A stretch of DNA of 64,000 nucleotides from Lichenostomus cassidix (taxonomy: Eukaryota > Chordata > Aves > Passeriformes > Meliphagidae): positions 10,526,426 to 10,590,425 of the forward strand of contig CM039194.1 in NCBI GenBank assembly GCA_008360975.2, in the 5' to 3' direction. Below, piece by piece: positions 49,901 through 62,944 of this stretch. The notes beneath the pieces are model-generated. The model was not told the origin of the DNA and did no database searches. It worked only from the letters and a program-made list of their open reading frames with translations. The translations under genes were made by a program, and so were the position numbers. The number at the start of each line of letters is the position of its first letter. The stretch's first letter is position 1.

Positions 49901-52900
49901 TTTTCTCTTTATCATCATCCATCCCAATTAGTAGGTTTTCTTTCTGACACAATGCCAAATTGTTATATTCATCTTCATATCCTTTGTAAGATACATTTTA
50001 TGCATCTGGAAGGGGTTATACATTTCTCTAATTTAAGACACCTTTCTTTTAACAATTTACTTGCTTAGCTAATATGGTAGTCAGATATTTGCTATGCCCA
50101 TTTAATGTAAAAGGAATAAAAATATGCTTTCTATGCAAAAAGTTTACAACCTAAAAAAAGCAAAGGGAAGAAACAACACCAGCGCTGCTAATTAAAAATG
50201 TGCCAACACAGGTCAGTAGTATGTGCAGTCTCACAATCAGTGCCTCAGACAAGAATTATTGTGTATTTGTCTGGGAGTTTTGTAGGCATCATGTTAAAGT
50301 TGAGTTTCAGAAGTCTCTGAACATGACTTTGCAGGTGTTTACAGAGAGTTTCTGACAGGTATGACAAGAAAATCTGAAGATACTTGTTTCAAAATTTAGC
50401 AACTGGGTAATAAAGTCTGTCATCCTTAACAGAGAGAAGTCAGTGATGGCTCAGTCGAGGTGTGATTAGAAGTGAAATAGAAACTGTAAAGGGTCTCAAA
50501 ACTGAGACTTACAGCTCATGTGCTCTGTGTGGGAACTGGGAGCACAGTGGGAAAATGCAGGCAGCAGAGGATGGCATGGTCAGCATGAGGAGATGGGCTG
50601 TGCTGTCTATGCAAAATTGTCTTTGCAGAAGCTTTTTGAAAGGATATGAAGAGAAGATGGTGGGATTCAGTAAGGCCAGAGGAAAGGGCATGAGAATAGG
50701 CAGGAGGAGAGCTGATAAAATTTGCTTACATGTGAGAACTAATTGGAAATTATGTTTTAAAGCATCATTTACTGACCTTGCACAAACTTTGAGCAGAGCT
50801 GAGTTTGAGATAGTCCCAGGAAAGGCTACAGCCCCACTAAAAGCTTACAGAAAAAGGGTGGGAGAAGATCTCCAGTGAAGGGCTTTCAACACTAGAGAGG
50901 AGCAATGAGGAGATCAGTTCTGCTTGTGGGGAACTTAAGCTGACAAGCTGGCATTTGTGAGGTGAATGAAATCTAGACAAAAATGTCAATTTGATGGGAA
51001 GAAGTCAATCCATCCATCATTCACATGTGCATCTTGGAAACTGAACTGAGTTTGTGTTTGTGTAGAGCAAAAGGAGGGTGGGGAGAGAGGACATCTCCCA
51101 GATTGCTGCAGAGAGCAGGAATGGGACCTGCAGAAGACAGGCAGAAAAATGTGGGAAACAGACCCATGGGAGACCAAGATTCTTGAGAAAACTGCATTGA
51201 AGGTGGCTGAGAGTTGGAGAAATAGAGGAAGAGCTGTTGGCATCAATGGTGGCTGGGCATGCTCCATTTGGAATGAATGACTCTGGCTTTGCTGGTGTGC
51301 AGAAAGTGGATGCTGAGCTGGAAAGGAAATTCTGGTTGTGCTTTGGAACAGGACCCAAGGCACCAGAGAGGGAGCTGAGTGAGTTTCCAGGCAATGGGGA
51401 GGTCACTGGGATTTATGGTAGAACTGTGGTAAGTAATGAAGAGTGATTGCACATTCTTAAAGTGAGAAGTCACAGTTATTCCTGTACTAGAGAGCTTTTA
51501 TTCAACAAAGTTTTACAAATGTATTCCAATGGCAGGGACAACGCCATAGTTGTAGCATTTACCCAGGCAACATCAGTTAACAAAAGATAATTTTTTTTAA
51601 TTTAGTAAAATACACTAAGCTTTTTGAAAGTGAACTGATGGTGAGAGAAAGAGGAGAGAAAAGCAGGTGTCATTTTCATTTTCTAAACAAGCAGAATAAT
51701 GATCTTTAGAATTCAACACAGCAGCTATTGAATTTTTCATTCTGAGATACCATAAAAGGTACAGATGTACAACAAACACAACTCCTACAAAAGCAACTAG
51801 GTGAAAAAGGCTTAGTGAGACGTGGATAACTGAATTGCCTCTGACAGAAAAGTGATTGGCAGATCAATAGCCAAAAAATCCAGCTCTTGAGAAATCTGTG
51901 AATATTCAGCTACAACTCTATTGCAGATTGCAGTTTATTTCTATGAGTCCTTCCACCCCTCATAGGAGCTAAAGAATGAATTTATTAATCTTTATTGACC
52001 TATTGACCTTTACATTTATGTCCTAGAATACAGATTTACTTTTGAAAATCCCAAGTTACTGTGCATGCATACATATTCCATCATGCTGTATATACAATCT
52101 AACATATGGAGAATTGATAGGAATCCTTTTCCTTTTAAAAGTGCATAGAGAGAATACTGAAAGGGGAAAACAATCAGTTCTTGTTCAAAAGAGAGTCAGC
52201 TCAGGAACTGAGCAGCCAATTTGTAAGCTGTTAGACACTGTCAGATGTAAGGTTTGCCTCCATGACCCTGCCAGACCTCCTCTGCTCCCTGCTCTCCTTG
52301 TGCCCTGATGTCAGGTCATATTCCACATCTCTCACCTAAGGGAAATCCAAAAAAAGCTCTTTTTCTGGGCTTTTGCTGGCTGGCTCAGAGGCTGGCACAG
52401 GCTACCCCAGCACCGAACTTCCTCCTCACTAAGCATTTAATCACCCCAAGTTGTGTTCCCTCCACATTTAGAGCTGTGTCCTGGTGACACATCACCTCCA
52501 CCTCTGTGGGATCTTCAAAAATCCTTTAGACTGATGTTTTGTGCTGCTACCTTGTGACTGTTGGCTGTAAATACACCAGTGTCTGAGCTCCTGTCTCCTG
52601 GCTTTCCCACTCACCATTCCAACATAGGAAAATATATAGACTTGTTTTCATGCAATGTGTGTGCTTGAGATTTTTTTTAATTACCGCTGAATTCTGTTAC
52701 ACAGTAAAAAGGCCTTGTAGGCTGAGTTAACATTTTCACTTTATAATTTTGACAGTGCAATATAGTACAATTGAATTAATCAGTGTTTCCTGAGTTTCTG
52801 TTACAGAGATTTTGAGGGTCTCAGTTAAATCATCCTATTTGAAGACTGATTACTAAGGAGGGAATGTATCTTTCTGGGAACACATTTTATTCTTTCCTTT

Positions 52901-53540
52901 TTTTTTTCCTATGGAGTCCTGTGGATGTATTCAACTCTGTGTTTTCAAAATGTTTTCTATTTTTGTCTGTTTAATGAAGCATGTCTAACATTCCTCACTT
53001 TTCACACTTCAGAAATCTGTAGGAGCAAATTTTTTTCTGCTATTTTTCAAAAAGGAGGACTAAGGATTTGTTTGACTTTTTATTTTCCCAAAAAGCATGC
53101 ACTTTCGTGCATGAGGAATTTTTTCCTCTGTTTATCTAGCCTTGAGCATGATGGGTTACCTAGAGGTACCAACTTCTCAGCTATGCAGTGCTGGGATTTA
53201 GAAGTCTGGCAAAGGGTCAGATCTCTGAGGGACCAATCTGGTGGGACAGGCTGTGCTCAGAACTACTTGCTTTCTAACACAGCACAGTGATGTTTCATTG
53301 CTGCTTTCTAGGAGTTAAATGGTCTTTTTCTGAGTTCCCCATGAGGATTCTGGGCATGAGATTTGGAGCACACAGGGCATTTCCCTGCCAGCTCAGCCCC
53401 AGCTCCTTGGTCCTCAGGAATAAGAGAAATTTCAAAGCCTTTTCTGTGCCTGGGACCAGATGCTCTCTGCCCAGGGTGTGTGCAGGTACTTTGAATCAGG
53501 AGCATGAGCATCTGACATTAGGGCTTGGACTCTTTTACAA
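47000..53540. other. Intronic sequence, little structure
   Basis: No supported gene. 48240-48480 is AT-rich with several CpGs (AAACGAAC, CACGTACC, CTCCGCTG, TCTCGTC) and TAATTA-like words, a weak conserved-element candidate. 50460-51430 is purine-rich on the + strand and carries chance frames on both strands. GC rises modestly at about 52300-52600. Confidence 0.45.
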
Positions 53541-53551
53541 GAGCCATTGAA

Positions 53552-53824
53552 CTAAAATTTGGATGATTTAACACCTGACTTGGGGACAGCAAAGTAGTTA
53601 TCCTGCTGAAGGTCACATTCGATCACTCGAGTCATGATGAATATGAGCGCATAAGACAGCTCAGGGGAAATCTTCTTTATTTTTATGAGACAGTCCAGGA
53701 TCCCACCACACTTGTGGAATATATAGATAAAGGGGTGGAGCAGGGAATTGGTTCTTTTCCCCATGTCTTCTTTAGTAGAATATAAAAAGGGTCTATACAC
53801 CATATTAAGAAATCCAAGGTGTAT
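53552..53824 (-). other. Coding-looking minus-strand frame, unrecognised
   Basis: An open minus-strand frame runs from an upstream TGA (53825-53827) to a TAG at 53552; the first ATG is at 53803, giving 83 residues. Its C-terminal half reads with codons that look natural (for example GGATCCTGGACTGTCTC, then CCTGAGCTGTCTTATGCG) and encodes a Leu/Ile-rich stretch (SPELSYALIFIMTRVIECDL) followed by QQDNYFAVPKS. Three CpGs cluster at 53619-53651. I do not recognise the protein. It could be a retrocopy fragment, an exon of an antisense gene, a conserved noncoding block or chance. No convincing splice or promoter context is seen. Confidence 0.2.
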
Positions 53825-53829
53825 TCAGC

Positions 53830-56800
53830 CCGGAGAACTGCAAACTCTGCTTTCCTTGGCACTGCATGAAAAAGGGATAGGAAGGAAAGAGAGAAGGAAG
53901 AGAATTCTTTAATCCCATGTGTGACACTAAGACAAATACTCCCCAGGTTAGGTATCCAACCATCAACTACCACATCAGTTGTGTTCTGTTCCTACATATG
54001 CAGTTTGGCTGAACTTTCACATTTTCTCTGAAGAGCTGATTATGTAACAGGACACTTGTTTTCTTATCTCTCTTTCCGCAAACTATTGTTTTTCCATGAA
54101 ACCAACAACAGCAAAGGTCAGGATTTATGTAATACCATTAGGTGGGAGTGCAAAGAGGGAGCTGGATGTGGAGCTGGAAGCCAGCCATGAGCCATGGCAA
54201 GCTCTCTTCTTTCTTCTAGCAATGTATCATTGTCCATGAAAGAGCCTTAACGTCCTCTCTGTGTACCATCTCTATATACACTGTTGGGAATGTGTAATGT
54301 TGCTCCTAGTAACAACATTCCATTATTTTCTATCTCACAGTTGTCAATAAATCATCTGTTAAATGAATCAGGCCTTGTGAACTTGTACTGGCAAGATTGA
54401 TTTTTGCATGATGTTTCTTTAGGAAATGAATTAAATCTTAGAAAGAAAAATGTGTGCACAGTGGCAGAGTGTGCTTTCACAGAGAGAGTATTTATGATGA
54501 ATAGAAGGAAAATAGAGTACACATGCTTCAAAGAACACATTCTTGTAATGATGCTCCATACTAATATAATCTGAAGTAAAGATGGTAAGATCAGAAGCTT
54601 TCAATGCAGAAAGATTACAATGTCCTTTAAAAGCATTATTTACTGCAAAATCCTGGGATACTTTTAGAAATACATTGAGTTCTTTTATTGTAATTTACCT
54701 AAGTCCTTATTTTTTTGGCTTCCCTCTGTATCCGTCAAAATAATTGGGCTTTCAGCAGTGCTTTTTACAGACAGAGGGTATGAATCCAAGGGTCATTTTT
54801 TCTCTTTACTGCCTGCTTTTACAACAACTGAAGGAGGAGGCTCCCCTTGCATTATGACTTGCATGGAGGCAGCTTTGTGAGTCTGCAAGCAAGAGTGAAT
54901 GTGTGTGTCCTCCACCTGTTGGCACACAGACACTTAAATCCAGTCTTCTGCTGCTGACAGGGAAGGTTTCAGGAAGAAATGAAACAAATTCCCAGGGACT
55001 TCTCCAAGATTTTCTTAGAATTAAAAGTGCATTTTTATGATTAGTCATAGCAAGGGTAATAGGGAATTATTTTTGATCCTTTGCCCTGAGACACACATAG
55101 AACAGCCCGTGATTATTAGTTCACAATGAAATGATGGGACTTTGTTGCCTTAATGGGATGACTGTTTTTCCTGGCCCTGACAGGGACAGTAAATTATGTA
55201 TTTAACTCCTGTGATCTGCAGATATTTTAATGTCCAGAAAGTTGTGTCAAAATGGGAAAAGCTCTATAAACTGGGATAAGAATAAAAAAATTAAAAGGTG
55301 CATAATGTGAAATAATATCCCTGCATCTTTAAGGAGTGCCAAAGGAATAGTGAAATCTAAAAGGTATAAGGCAACTTTTGGAGGAAGGCTGAATAGCATA
55401 TTCTAAAATTCTTTCAGTGTATGATACCTGGAACTTTCAGCTACCCATGTAAATTCAGAACCTTGGAAAATCAGATGCAGGCTCATAATCTAATTTCAAT
55501 AGTATGGTCTACATGTATTGAAATCTGGGATACGAATTGGACAGTCTGATAAATAAAAAATCTAGGCGAAATACTGTTTTCACTAAAGGATGAAATCTGT
55601 AGACAGCTCTGTGCAGTTTGAGAGAAACCAGCACACTCTCGGAGTTCCCAGTTCCAGAGTTTGCCGCTGGAAAGCTGCTGATGTTTGCACAGTGCACAAC
55701 TGTACCCAGCATTCCAAACCCTCAGTCCTCCAGGATGCCTGACTGGACCTTTTACAAAATTTGCTAATTGCAAACACTCTGAGAACATTGATCCACAGCC
55801 ACTCTGATTAAATAATTATTCTGAAGAGCACTTCTGTGGGCTGGCAGGGGATGGGGCTGGAGGAACCACCCCAGATCTCCATTCAGACTCATGCTGCTAA
55901 CCCCTCCCAGAACATTTCTCGTTCCTCACCTGTTCTTTCCAGAGCTACAGCTCCAGGAATTTAATTTTCTTCAGAATGAACAAATTTTTAATTAGATTCA
56001 GATTATTTTTACTTTGGCTTAAGCCATCAAGTCAGCATCTGGGAAAGGGAATCTCCTTTCCAGGCAGCCTTTTCTCCTATTCTTTGCTTTTTTCTTTTGC
56101 TCAGACTTGCCTGGGCTTTGGGGAGATGATAATAATTGCATCTACAAAGACTTACAACTGCCCTACAATACACCCTGTCAGCCTGGCCACTTTCAAAGCT
56201 TTCTCAGCCACAGTTCCAAATCTGTCATTTTTTTTACAACACAAATTCCTTTCACACAAGACATTTTTATCTTTTTTTTGGAATTGCACAGCTTATGATT
56301 TTCATAATGCCACAGGATGGTTTTGATCTCACTTGATGCTTTTCTATTATTTTGGATGTTAAATATTTTAATAGTGCAATTTTTTTTAATCATGATATTT
56401 TCAATAAACCATATATATGAATACACAAAACTCAATCCTGCCTCTAAAAGATTTTAAAAATACACAAATGGGCATCAAGAGCTGAGAAAAGAGTTTACAT
56501 TCCTTTAAATGGTTCTTCAAAACATGCATTAAATAGGGGATTTTTGCAGCTACATTCTATACCTTTTTGAAGTTATTGATTCCCACATTTTCTAAGTGCC
56601 AGGTGTTTACTAGTAAGTCCACCTCATATGTTTCTTTACACTGTTAAATGAAGTTTTGTGGCTACATGAGGGAATACATGTTACAGTAGGTGAATAGCAG
56701 ACAGTGGGTATTTTGATCCTGTTTTTATCTACAGCCTTCTCTGATGCTCAGCTCATCTTAGGTATACTCTTTTCAATCCTGGAGAAGTTTGTTTTGTGCT

Positions 56801-59800
56801 TTAGCAGCACTCCAGCTCTTCAGTCCAGAAACAGAAACAGAGGCCAGAACAGCTTCACAGCATCAGTGACCACCTCAGCCAAAAGCACCAGAGTTTGTTA
56901 AAAATGGAGCCACTCCAGCACTTTGCCAGGGTGAATTCAGGCAAGTTCCCAAGCACTGGCTCTGTAAGGGAGGAGACTTTTCATTGTTTCACACCCAGAT
57001 GGGGTCCTGTCGTTTGGGGAATTTCCCCAGTCCCTCTGCTGACACCACAGGACAGAGCTGTCTGCCCAGAATCCAAAGCCCTGCTTGTGATGCTCCTCCT
57101 TTACCTTCCAGGTGATCTGCAGTGGGAAGTGCACTGCAATGCCTCTGTTAATGGGATGCACTTGAGCGCTGATGAACCATCCCAGACAAGGGTGTTTGCT
57201 CACATACCCCTCGCTCTTCACTCCTGTTAATGGCACTGCTCTGGTGTACAAATGGCTCCAATAAAATCCTGGGCAGATCATAAATCCATTCCAATTTGGT
57301 CCTCAATATTCAGGACTATTCTATTTCCTTGCCGTGGTTTCTGCTCTGCTTGGCTGTTCCGCGTTGCCCTGAACGCTGGGTTACAGCACTGCATTTCCTC
57401 CTGGTACATGTGCATCTCTGGGTTTGCAAGGTGCACTAGTGCACAGATGCTTCTGATTTCCTGTCAGGGGATCTTTGCAATCCACAGGGGAGCTATGTTG
57501 TCTCATTTGCACTTTCTTATTGAATTTCAATTGGTTTTCCCAACAATTTGCTGGAGGAATTCCTGTGGGACACCTTCAAATGCTCCTAGCCACATGCTGT
57601 CCAACAACTCCTCATTTTCTCTTCTAGGGTTGTCTGTGTTTTCTCATTTAAGAACAATTCACCACATGACAACATTTTACATTAATGAAGCCCTGGTGGT
57701 ATCAGATGTGATGACATTCTGTAGGGAACAGAGAAAATAAGCACAGGAATATACTCAGTATAAAGTAAAAATCAGCTGATGTGCAAAAAAGTTAATGAGG
57801 GAGAAAACCAGTTTCTGCTGGCATATGCTGACTCACAAGTATCTCTCTCTCTCTATCCTGCTCAAGCATGGGCAAATTGGATTTATCTGTCACTTTTCAA
57901 GGGTCCCTGAGGAAGTGAATAAGGATGGTGGGCTCCACTAAAAATTAAGTGAATCTACTCAATTGTTTCCCCCTTTTTTTCTGTTTGATAGAGTACCAAT
58001 TCCTGGAAGAAGGAGTCTTTCTAATAAATTCCTGGGTCCCTCTTGCAGGTTTTAGGCAGTATCCAATATCCCAGCAGGGATTCTAAGAATGTGGGGTGGG
58101 TTTTTTTCCTTGTGAGAATGCAGACCAGTCCTAGTGCTCACTGTCCCTCTGGAAATGCCCTGTGCTAGATCCACTCAGGCTGCACAGGGAGAGTCCTGCT
58201 TTTGCATTTCTGTACAATATTCTGCACTTAATTTCTTCAGGCAGCAGCAGTGATCATTACTGTGAGGGTGGAGAGCCCAAATTTACCTCCAAAATGGGCA
58301 TCTCCAGCACACACTGGCATTTGGATCTTGCTGCCCATAAAAACAATACCTTTCACATTAAAGCAAACAAAAAACCAAATAACCAAGTGGGAGCTCATTA
58401 TTTTCAATTTCAACAAACTTCAAGAGATGGAGTGGTGTCAGAAAAACAGAATTGTGTAAAAGTAGTTTTATCCTATGAACCACTAAAACTTCATGTATTT
58501 TGAAAGATCAGTACCAAATAATAATGAATGTCTTTTTTTACTACAGCACTTTACAGAAATTATCTAGTGCCATTGGGTTTTTTCCTAATTCAGTTTAGGC
58601 CTGTGATTGCACAAGGAATGGTAAAAATTAGAGGTCTTTTACAGCTCATTTCATATATAGTAATATTTTCAACTTCTTTTTGAGAAGTGTTGCATGTACT
58701 TATGCTTCATTCTGTGAAATCATCCTGTTTTTTCACTTTTTTCCCCTATATATAATCTTATCATTTTTCTTCTTGGCTGTTGCTTTCCTGCTGCAATTGA
58801 ACATAAATAGATCTGCCCATTTCTTCTCAAATACTGTCAAATTACTAATTTTACTTCCTGAATTTTGCTCTTCCCAGCTCAGGCCATTTTCATGATGGAA
58901 GGTAGCAGCTCCCCTTAACATCAACAGCTCAAGTTATTTCCAACTACTGTAACTCAGAACATTTTTACTGAAGATCAGAATCTAAGATTTCTCTTTATTC
59001 AGAAAGTGGAGCAAAACAACCTCCCGGATGTGAGGTTCAGCAAGTTGTCTTTAACATTTTCTTGTCTTTAACGTTTTCAGCTGTGGCTTTGGAAAGTCTG
59101 TAGGAAACAATTGCATTTAAAACTCAAATATGCACACTATGGTAGCCTATACTTTTTGTCTAAAAACAACTGTCCTGCAATTCCCTCACCTTAACCACAG
59201 TGAGTTTTGTTTATACTCTTAATTATCTTCCAGCTTTGCTTTTTTATCATTCCCAATGCCTTAGAGTGCAATATCTGCTGAGCCGTTGCCAGCAAAGTCA
59301 GGTATCTGTGAAAACCTCCTGTGTGCTGTGGGTGTGCTTTAAACATTGCTTTAAACTCAAAGCAGTGGTCAGCTTTTCTAAGAACTCAGCCCTCTTGCTG
59401 GACAGGCCACAGCTAAAGCCAACTGGAGTTTCTTCTCTGAGATCTGTTGGGGACATCTGTTGAGAACAGAGTGTAAAAAACAGAGAGGGAGGGAGGCAAG
59501 AGGGGAGTTGATGACTCTATAAAGCCTTTTTTTATCCAGAGCATTGCATGAACTGTTGGAAAAGTCCACCCAGTCTGACATTTTCATTTGCTCTGCTTTA
59601 GTTTTCAGTTGATGTAACTCTATTCCACCTTTCAGGTGTTATGACAGAATTTGAATGAGGACATTAGAGTGAGCTGGCAAATGAATTTTGGGAGGCTAAG
59701 AACCATGCAGGCAATAACATTTTAATTAGTACCTGGCATGGCCAGAATGTCACAAGGGACGTTACTCCCACAAGCTTTCTGCTTGGCTCTGACAGTCCTC

Positions 59801-60000
59801 CAGCATCATTGTAGTTTGGATGTATTTAAAATAAAACTCCAGGCTTTTTAATCACCTGGCAAAGATGAACTTTCCAGGGTTTCCACAATTAATGTGAGCA
59901 CAAAAGGAAGTAGTGTTAAGTACTAGGAAAGCAGATGTACAGTTTGCCTCCAGCACTAGCAAGGGAGCTTTGTAGCTCTCAATCTTCATTCACACAGTTC
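53830..60000. other. Intronic sequence, little structure
   Basis: No supported gene. A short (CT)n tract lies at about 57842-57856. GC rises at about 56890-57240 without CpG clustering. Long T-runs occur near 56226 and 56270. Short frames overlap on both strands. Confidence 0.45.
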
Positions 60001-60031
60001 TAGCTGAGCTTTGTGTTTTAAATGTACCATT

Positions 60032-60316
60032 TTAAAGAAGCTTCAGATCAAAGCCTGTTTCGTCTTCCCAATAACTCAGCTGCTCCTGTAATCGTCTCAA
60101 AGTCTGAACTGCAGGATCTTGGCGTCTGCTGCTGTATTTATAAGACAAGGCAAAACAAGTGACAGAAGGATCAGAGGTGGTTATCAGCATAGGTGTCAGC
60201 CCTGTGGAAGAATAGCCAGTGAGTGCCAAAATTGCAGTGAGACAAATATATCCACCTCGAGCTTTGTCATGGAATGTTGGTGACTGCAGGAGCGATTTTA
60301 CATGTGAGTTGTTCAT
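60032..60316 (-). other. Coding-looking minus-strand frame (94 codons), unrecognised
   Basis: ATG at 60316 follows an in-frame TGA closely, and the frame ends at TAA at 60032. The product has a mid-section rich in Thr/Ser/Leu (GYICLTAILALTGYSSTGLT) and a charged, helix-like C-terminus (AVQTLRRLQEQLSYWEDE, then TGFDLKLL). Five CpGs fall within the frame (TCGCTC, CTCGAG, GACGCC, AGACGA, GACGAA on the minus strand), a marked excess for this intron. I know no family for it. A CTCCTGCAG at about 60287-60295 on the minus strand could act as an acceptor. Alternatives are retrocopy fragment, conserved regulatory DNA or chance. Confidence 0.22.
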
Positions 60317-60319
60317 TGA

Positions 60320-62220
60320 TCAGACCAGCAGGGCATGTTTGGAATGCAGTACCTTTCCTTTTAGTAATAGTAAACAATCCATTCCTTTCTACTTCATAAA
60401 ACTATTGGCACAATACTTCATTTTTTATTGTTGTAAGAAGTTGCCTGAGGCCTCAATGAAAAGAGCAAATTAGAGCATTACTCCTTCCAACCACGAACAT
60501 TGAAATATTTGTGAAGGCGATTATCACCAGAGTTGCATCACCAAAATATCACATATAAAACACTTGGGAGTCATCTACAAGTCACACAGATGTGTGTATG
60601 TTTATCTGCACCTGTGTGGGGTTGAATTGGAAGTGGTGGGTTAGCACAGCACTGAGTTTATCTTGATGCTTGGTTTCAAACCAGCTCCTGCAGCAGCAGT
60701 GTTTAGAACACTATTCTGCATTTCTGGGAGCAGACCCACCCCCTTAGCCTGAAAGATGATACTATTTTTTTAACTGCCTGTTGTAATAATCCACACACAT
60801 GTGGACACAATTCTAGCAGGGTGAAATAAGTTGGTGACTTTCCTACAAGAAAATGTAATGATGTTTCTCAGAGAAAGCATACTTAAAATTGCTGCATTTT
60901 CTTTTACAAAGCATATAAAATATAAAAATAATATAAAAATTAGTACTTAGAACAAAAAATCTCCTGTCAACCTCCATTCTAAGGTACATTTATGTCAAAC
61001 CTTTTAAAGAAGTGCTGCCACATTGTTTTTAAATACGTGTTTTACCATATAATTTTGTTGTGTTAGTCTTCAAAAATACAAAAATGAGAGTTTTTTCCCT
61101 TCTGAATTGCTGAAATAATGCCTGCCCTACTTCTAACTGGAGGAATACATCACTACTGGGCAATGTCATTTAGGTTTGTGCTCTATCATGTTTTAATCAA
61201 AACTAAATGGACTTGTCCTCCAGGCTCCCAGGACAAATGACTGCACTGTTTGTTAACACTCCCAAGTGCTACCAACAGAGATGGTTCCTATTTGTGAGCC
61301 AGGCAGCAGGCAGGGCTGGATTCCAATAATAGATCCACTACCTGGTGTTGCTCAGGGAATACAAAGCATCTCAGTCCATGGGCTCTCTTGAAAAGTTTCC
61401 TGTTTCTTATTTACATTTTGTGGCTGGTCACCTCAACCACAACCCACTGATTCTGCTCCATGGCAGCACAATTGCATCTTTAAGCAGGTTATTAAAAAGT
61501 AGTGGCATGTCCCTAAGCTGAAGATTTAATTTGCATGGGAAGAACACCAACCTGAGTAACTAAATATGCATTTTTTTAAAGTGCCATCTTTTTTTTTTCT
61601 TTTTTTTGTTTTTTTAATTTCTCTGCATTTGCAATTTCTTTTCTTCTACAGTAGAGAAACAGTTGAAGCTATCCCAGCTCTCAGGGGTACTTCCCTTTGG
61701 CATTCAGGACACAGGGAATTTGGTCCTTAATCTCTACTTAAGAGTCTACTTAGTATTACGTTGCAACAATATGAACCCAAATAACCAGTCCCTTCATATG
61801 TAATTAGTAGGAATGTAGTCCTATTTGTAACAATTATTATTAGAGTAAGAACAGTAGGAGTGAGAAGGCAACAGATAGATGCCAGAGAGAAGAGAGGGAA
61901 GCCAAATGGCATAAAACCTTTTGTGCACATTCTGTGAACCTGGTTGCATACTTTTTTTGCTGGGAAATAGTGTAATGTATCACTGTAACTTATTCCTGGA
62001 CAATATGGATTTCTTGTTTGCCACACAGTGCCAGAATATTCCAGCAGCAATTGAGACACTAATACAGTACTGCAGGAATGTGCTTCCTAAGTATTAAGTT
62101 CTGTTTAGAATCTGCTGCAGTAGGAGTTGTGAGGCTTGGGGTTTCTTATTTTCTTAGTGGATGGAGATTTTACAATATTGCTTCGCTAGGCTAGAGTAAA
62201 AATGGGATGTGATTCAGTAT
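60320..62220. other. Intronic sequence, nothing notable
   Basis: AT-rich; T-rich runs at 61588-61616 are listed separately. No gene recognised. Confidence 0.5.
61588..61616. repeat. T-rich low-complexity tract
   Basis: Runs of ten, eight and seven T interrupted by single C and G. No element adjoins it that I can recognise. Confidence 0.85.
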
Positions 62221-62250
62221 TGATTTAATCTTATACATCTGCAGGTAAGT
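62216..62250 (+). other. Acceptor/donor juxtaposition CTGCAG|GTAAGT (possible recursive splice site)
   Basis: CAG|GTAAGT spans 62242-62250, cut between 62244 and 62245. Upstream, about 25 bases are free of AG, moderately pyrimidine-rich, and contain branch-like TTTAAT and CTTATAC. The site is in sense with SPOCK1 deep in a very long intron, the setting where recursive splicing occurs. The pyrimidine tract is not strong. Confidence 0.35.
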
Positions 62251-62639
62251 TCAGTTTTAATGTTGATTTCTATCACAAAGTACTATTGAAAGTCCCTATC
62301 TGAAAGAGTAAAATTAAATATTATACTGCTAATTTTCACCACCAACGTATATAGATTAGTATCTGTAGAGCAGAAAAAGTTCATAACAAAAGCAGACCCA
62401 TAAAAGCCTGAACCTTTACAGCATGCTAATGGCTTTCCATTAGGTCAGATTAATGCTTTCTGCTTGGTGAAAATAGGTATTTAGCAACAGTGCTTTCAGT
62501 TCATGAGGAATAAATAACTGCTGGACCAAGTGCTTCACCCTTGGGAATAAATCTGCACTTTAGGTGCTTGTTAATAAATCACTCCTGCAGGATAATTTGT
62601 CACATCAGCAGATGCAGATCTGAGGATGTTGTTGGGTCC

Positions 62640-62940
62640 AGCAGCTCTCATATCATCCTCCTGAGTTCGCATTGCTGGGACTCAGGGAAGTGACAGATTT
62701 TGCCACAGCCTCAAGGTGCCACTGCCATCTCAGGTGCAGGGAGTGTGCTGTGGGGTCAGGCTGGTGAGCTGGTGTCACCCATCGTGCCTGTCCATCCCTG
62801 GCTGGAACAGCAGCCACCCCACCCTGCTGCACACGGGGGAGCCATGGGCTGTGAGCCGATGTCATCACAGCCATCCGCAGAGAAGGATCCAGGAAGTCAT
62901 GTCACAGGAGCACGTCAGATCAGATGGCTGCTAAAGCAGA
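62640..62940. other. GC-raised patch
   Basis: Richer in G and C than its surroundings, with about six CpGs but no island-like density. Overlapping short frames on both strands suggest composition rather than coding. Confidence 0.4.
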
Positions 62941-62944
62941 ACCT

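Noticed and set aside
50462..50878. 138-codon + frame
   Set aside because: It lies in a purine-rich strand that suppresses stops. The product has no domain and no conserved pattern.
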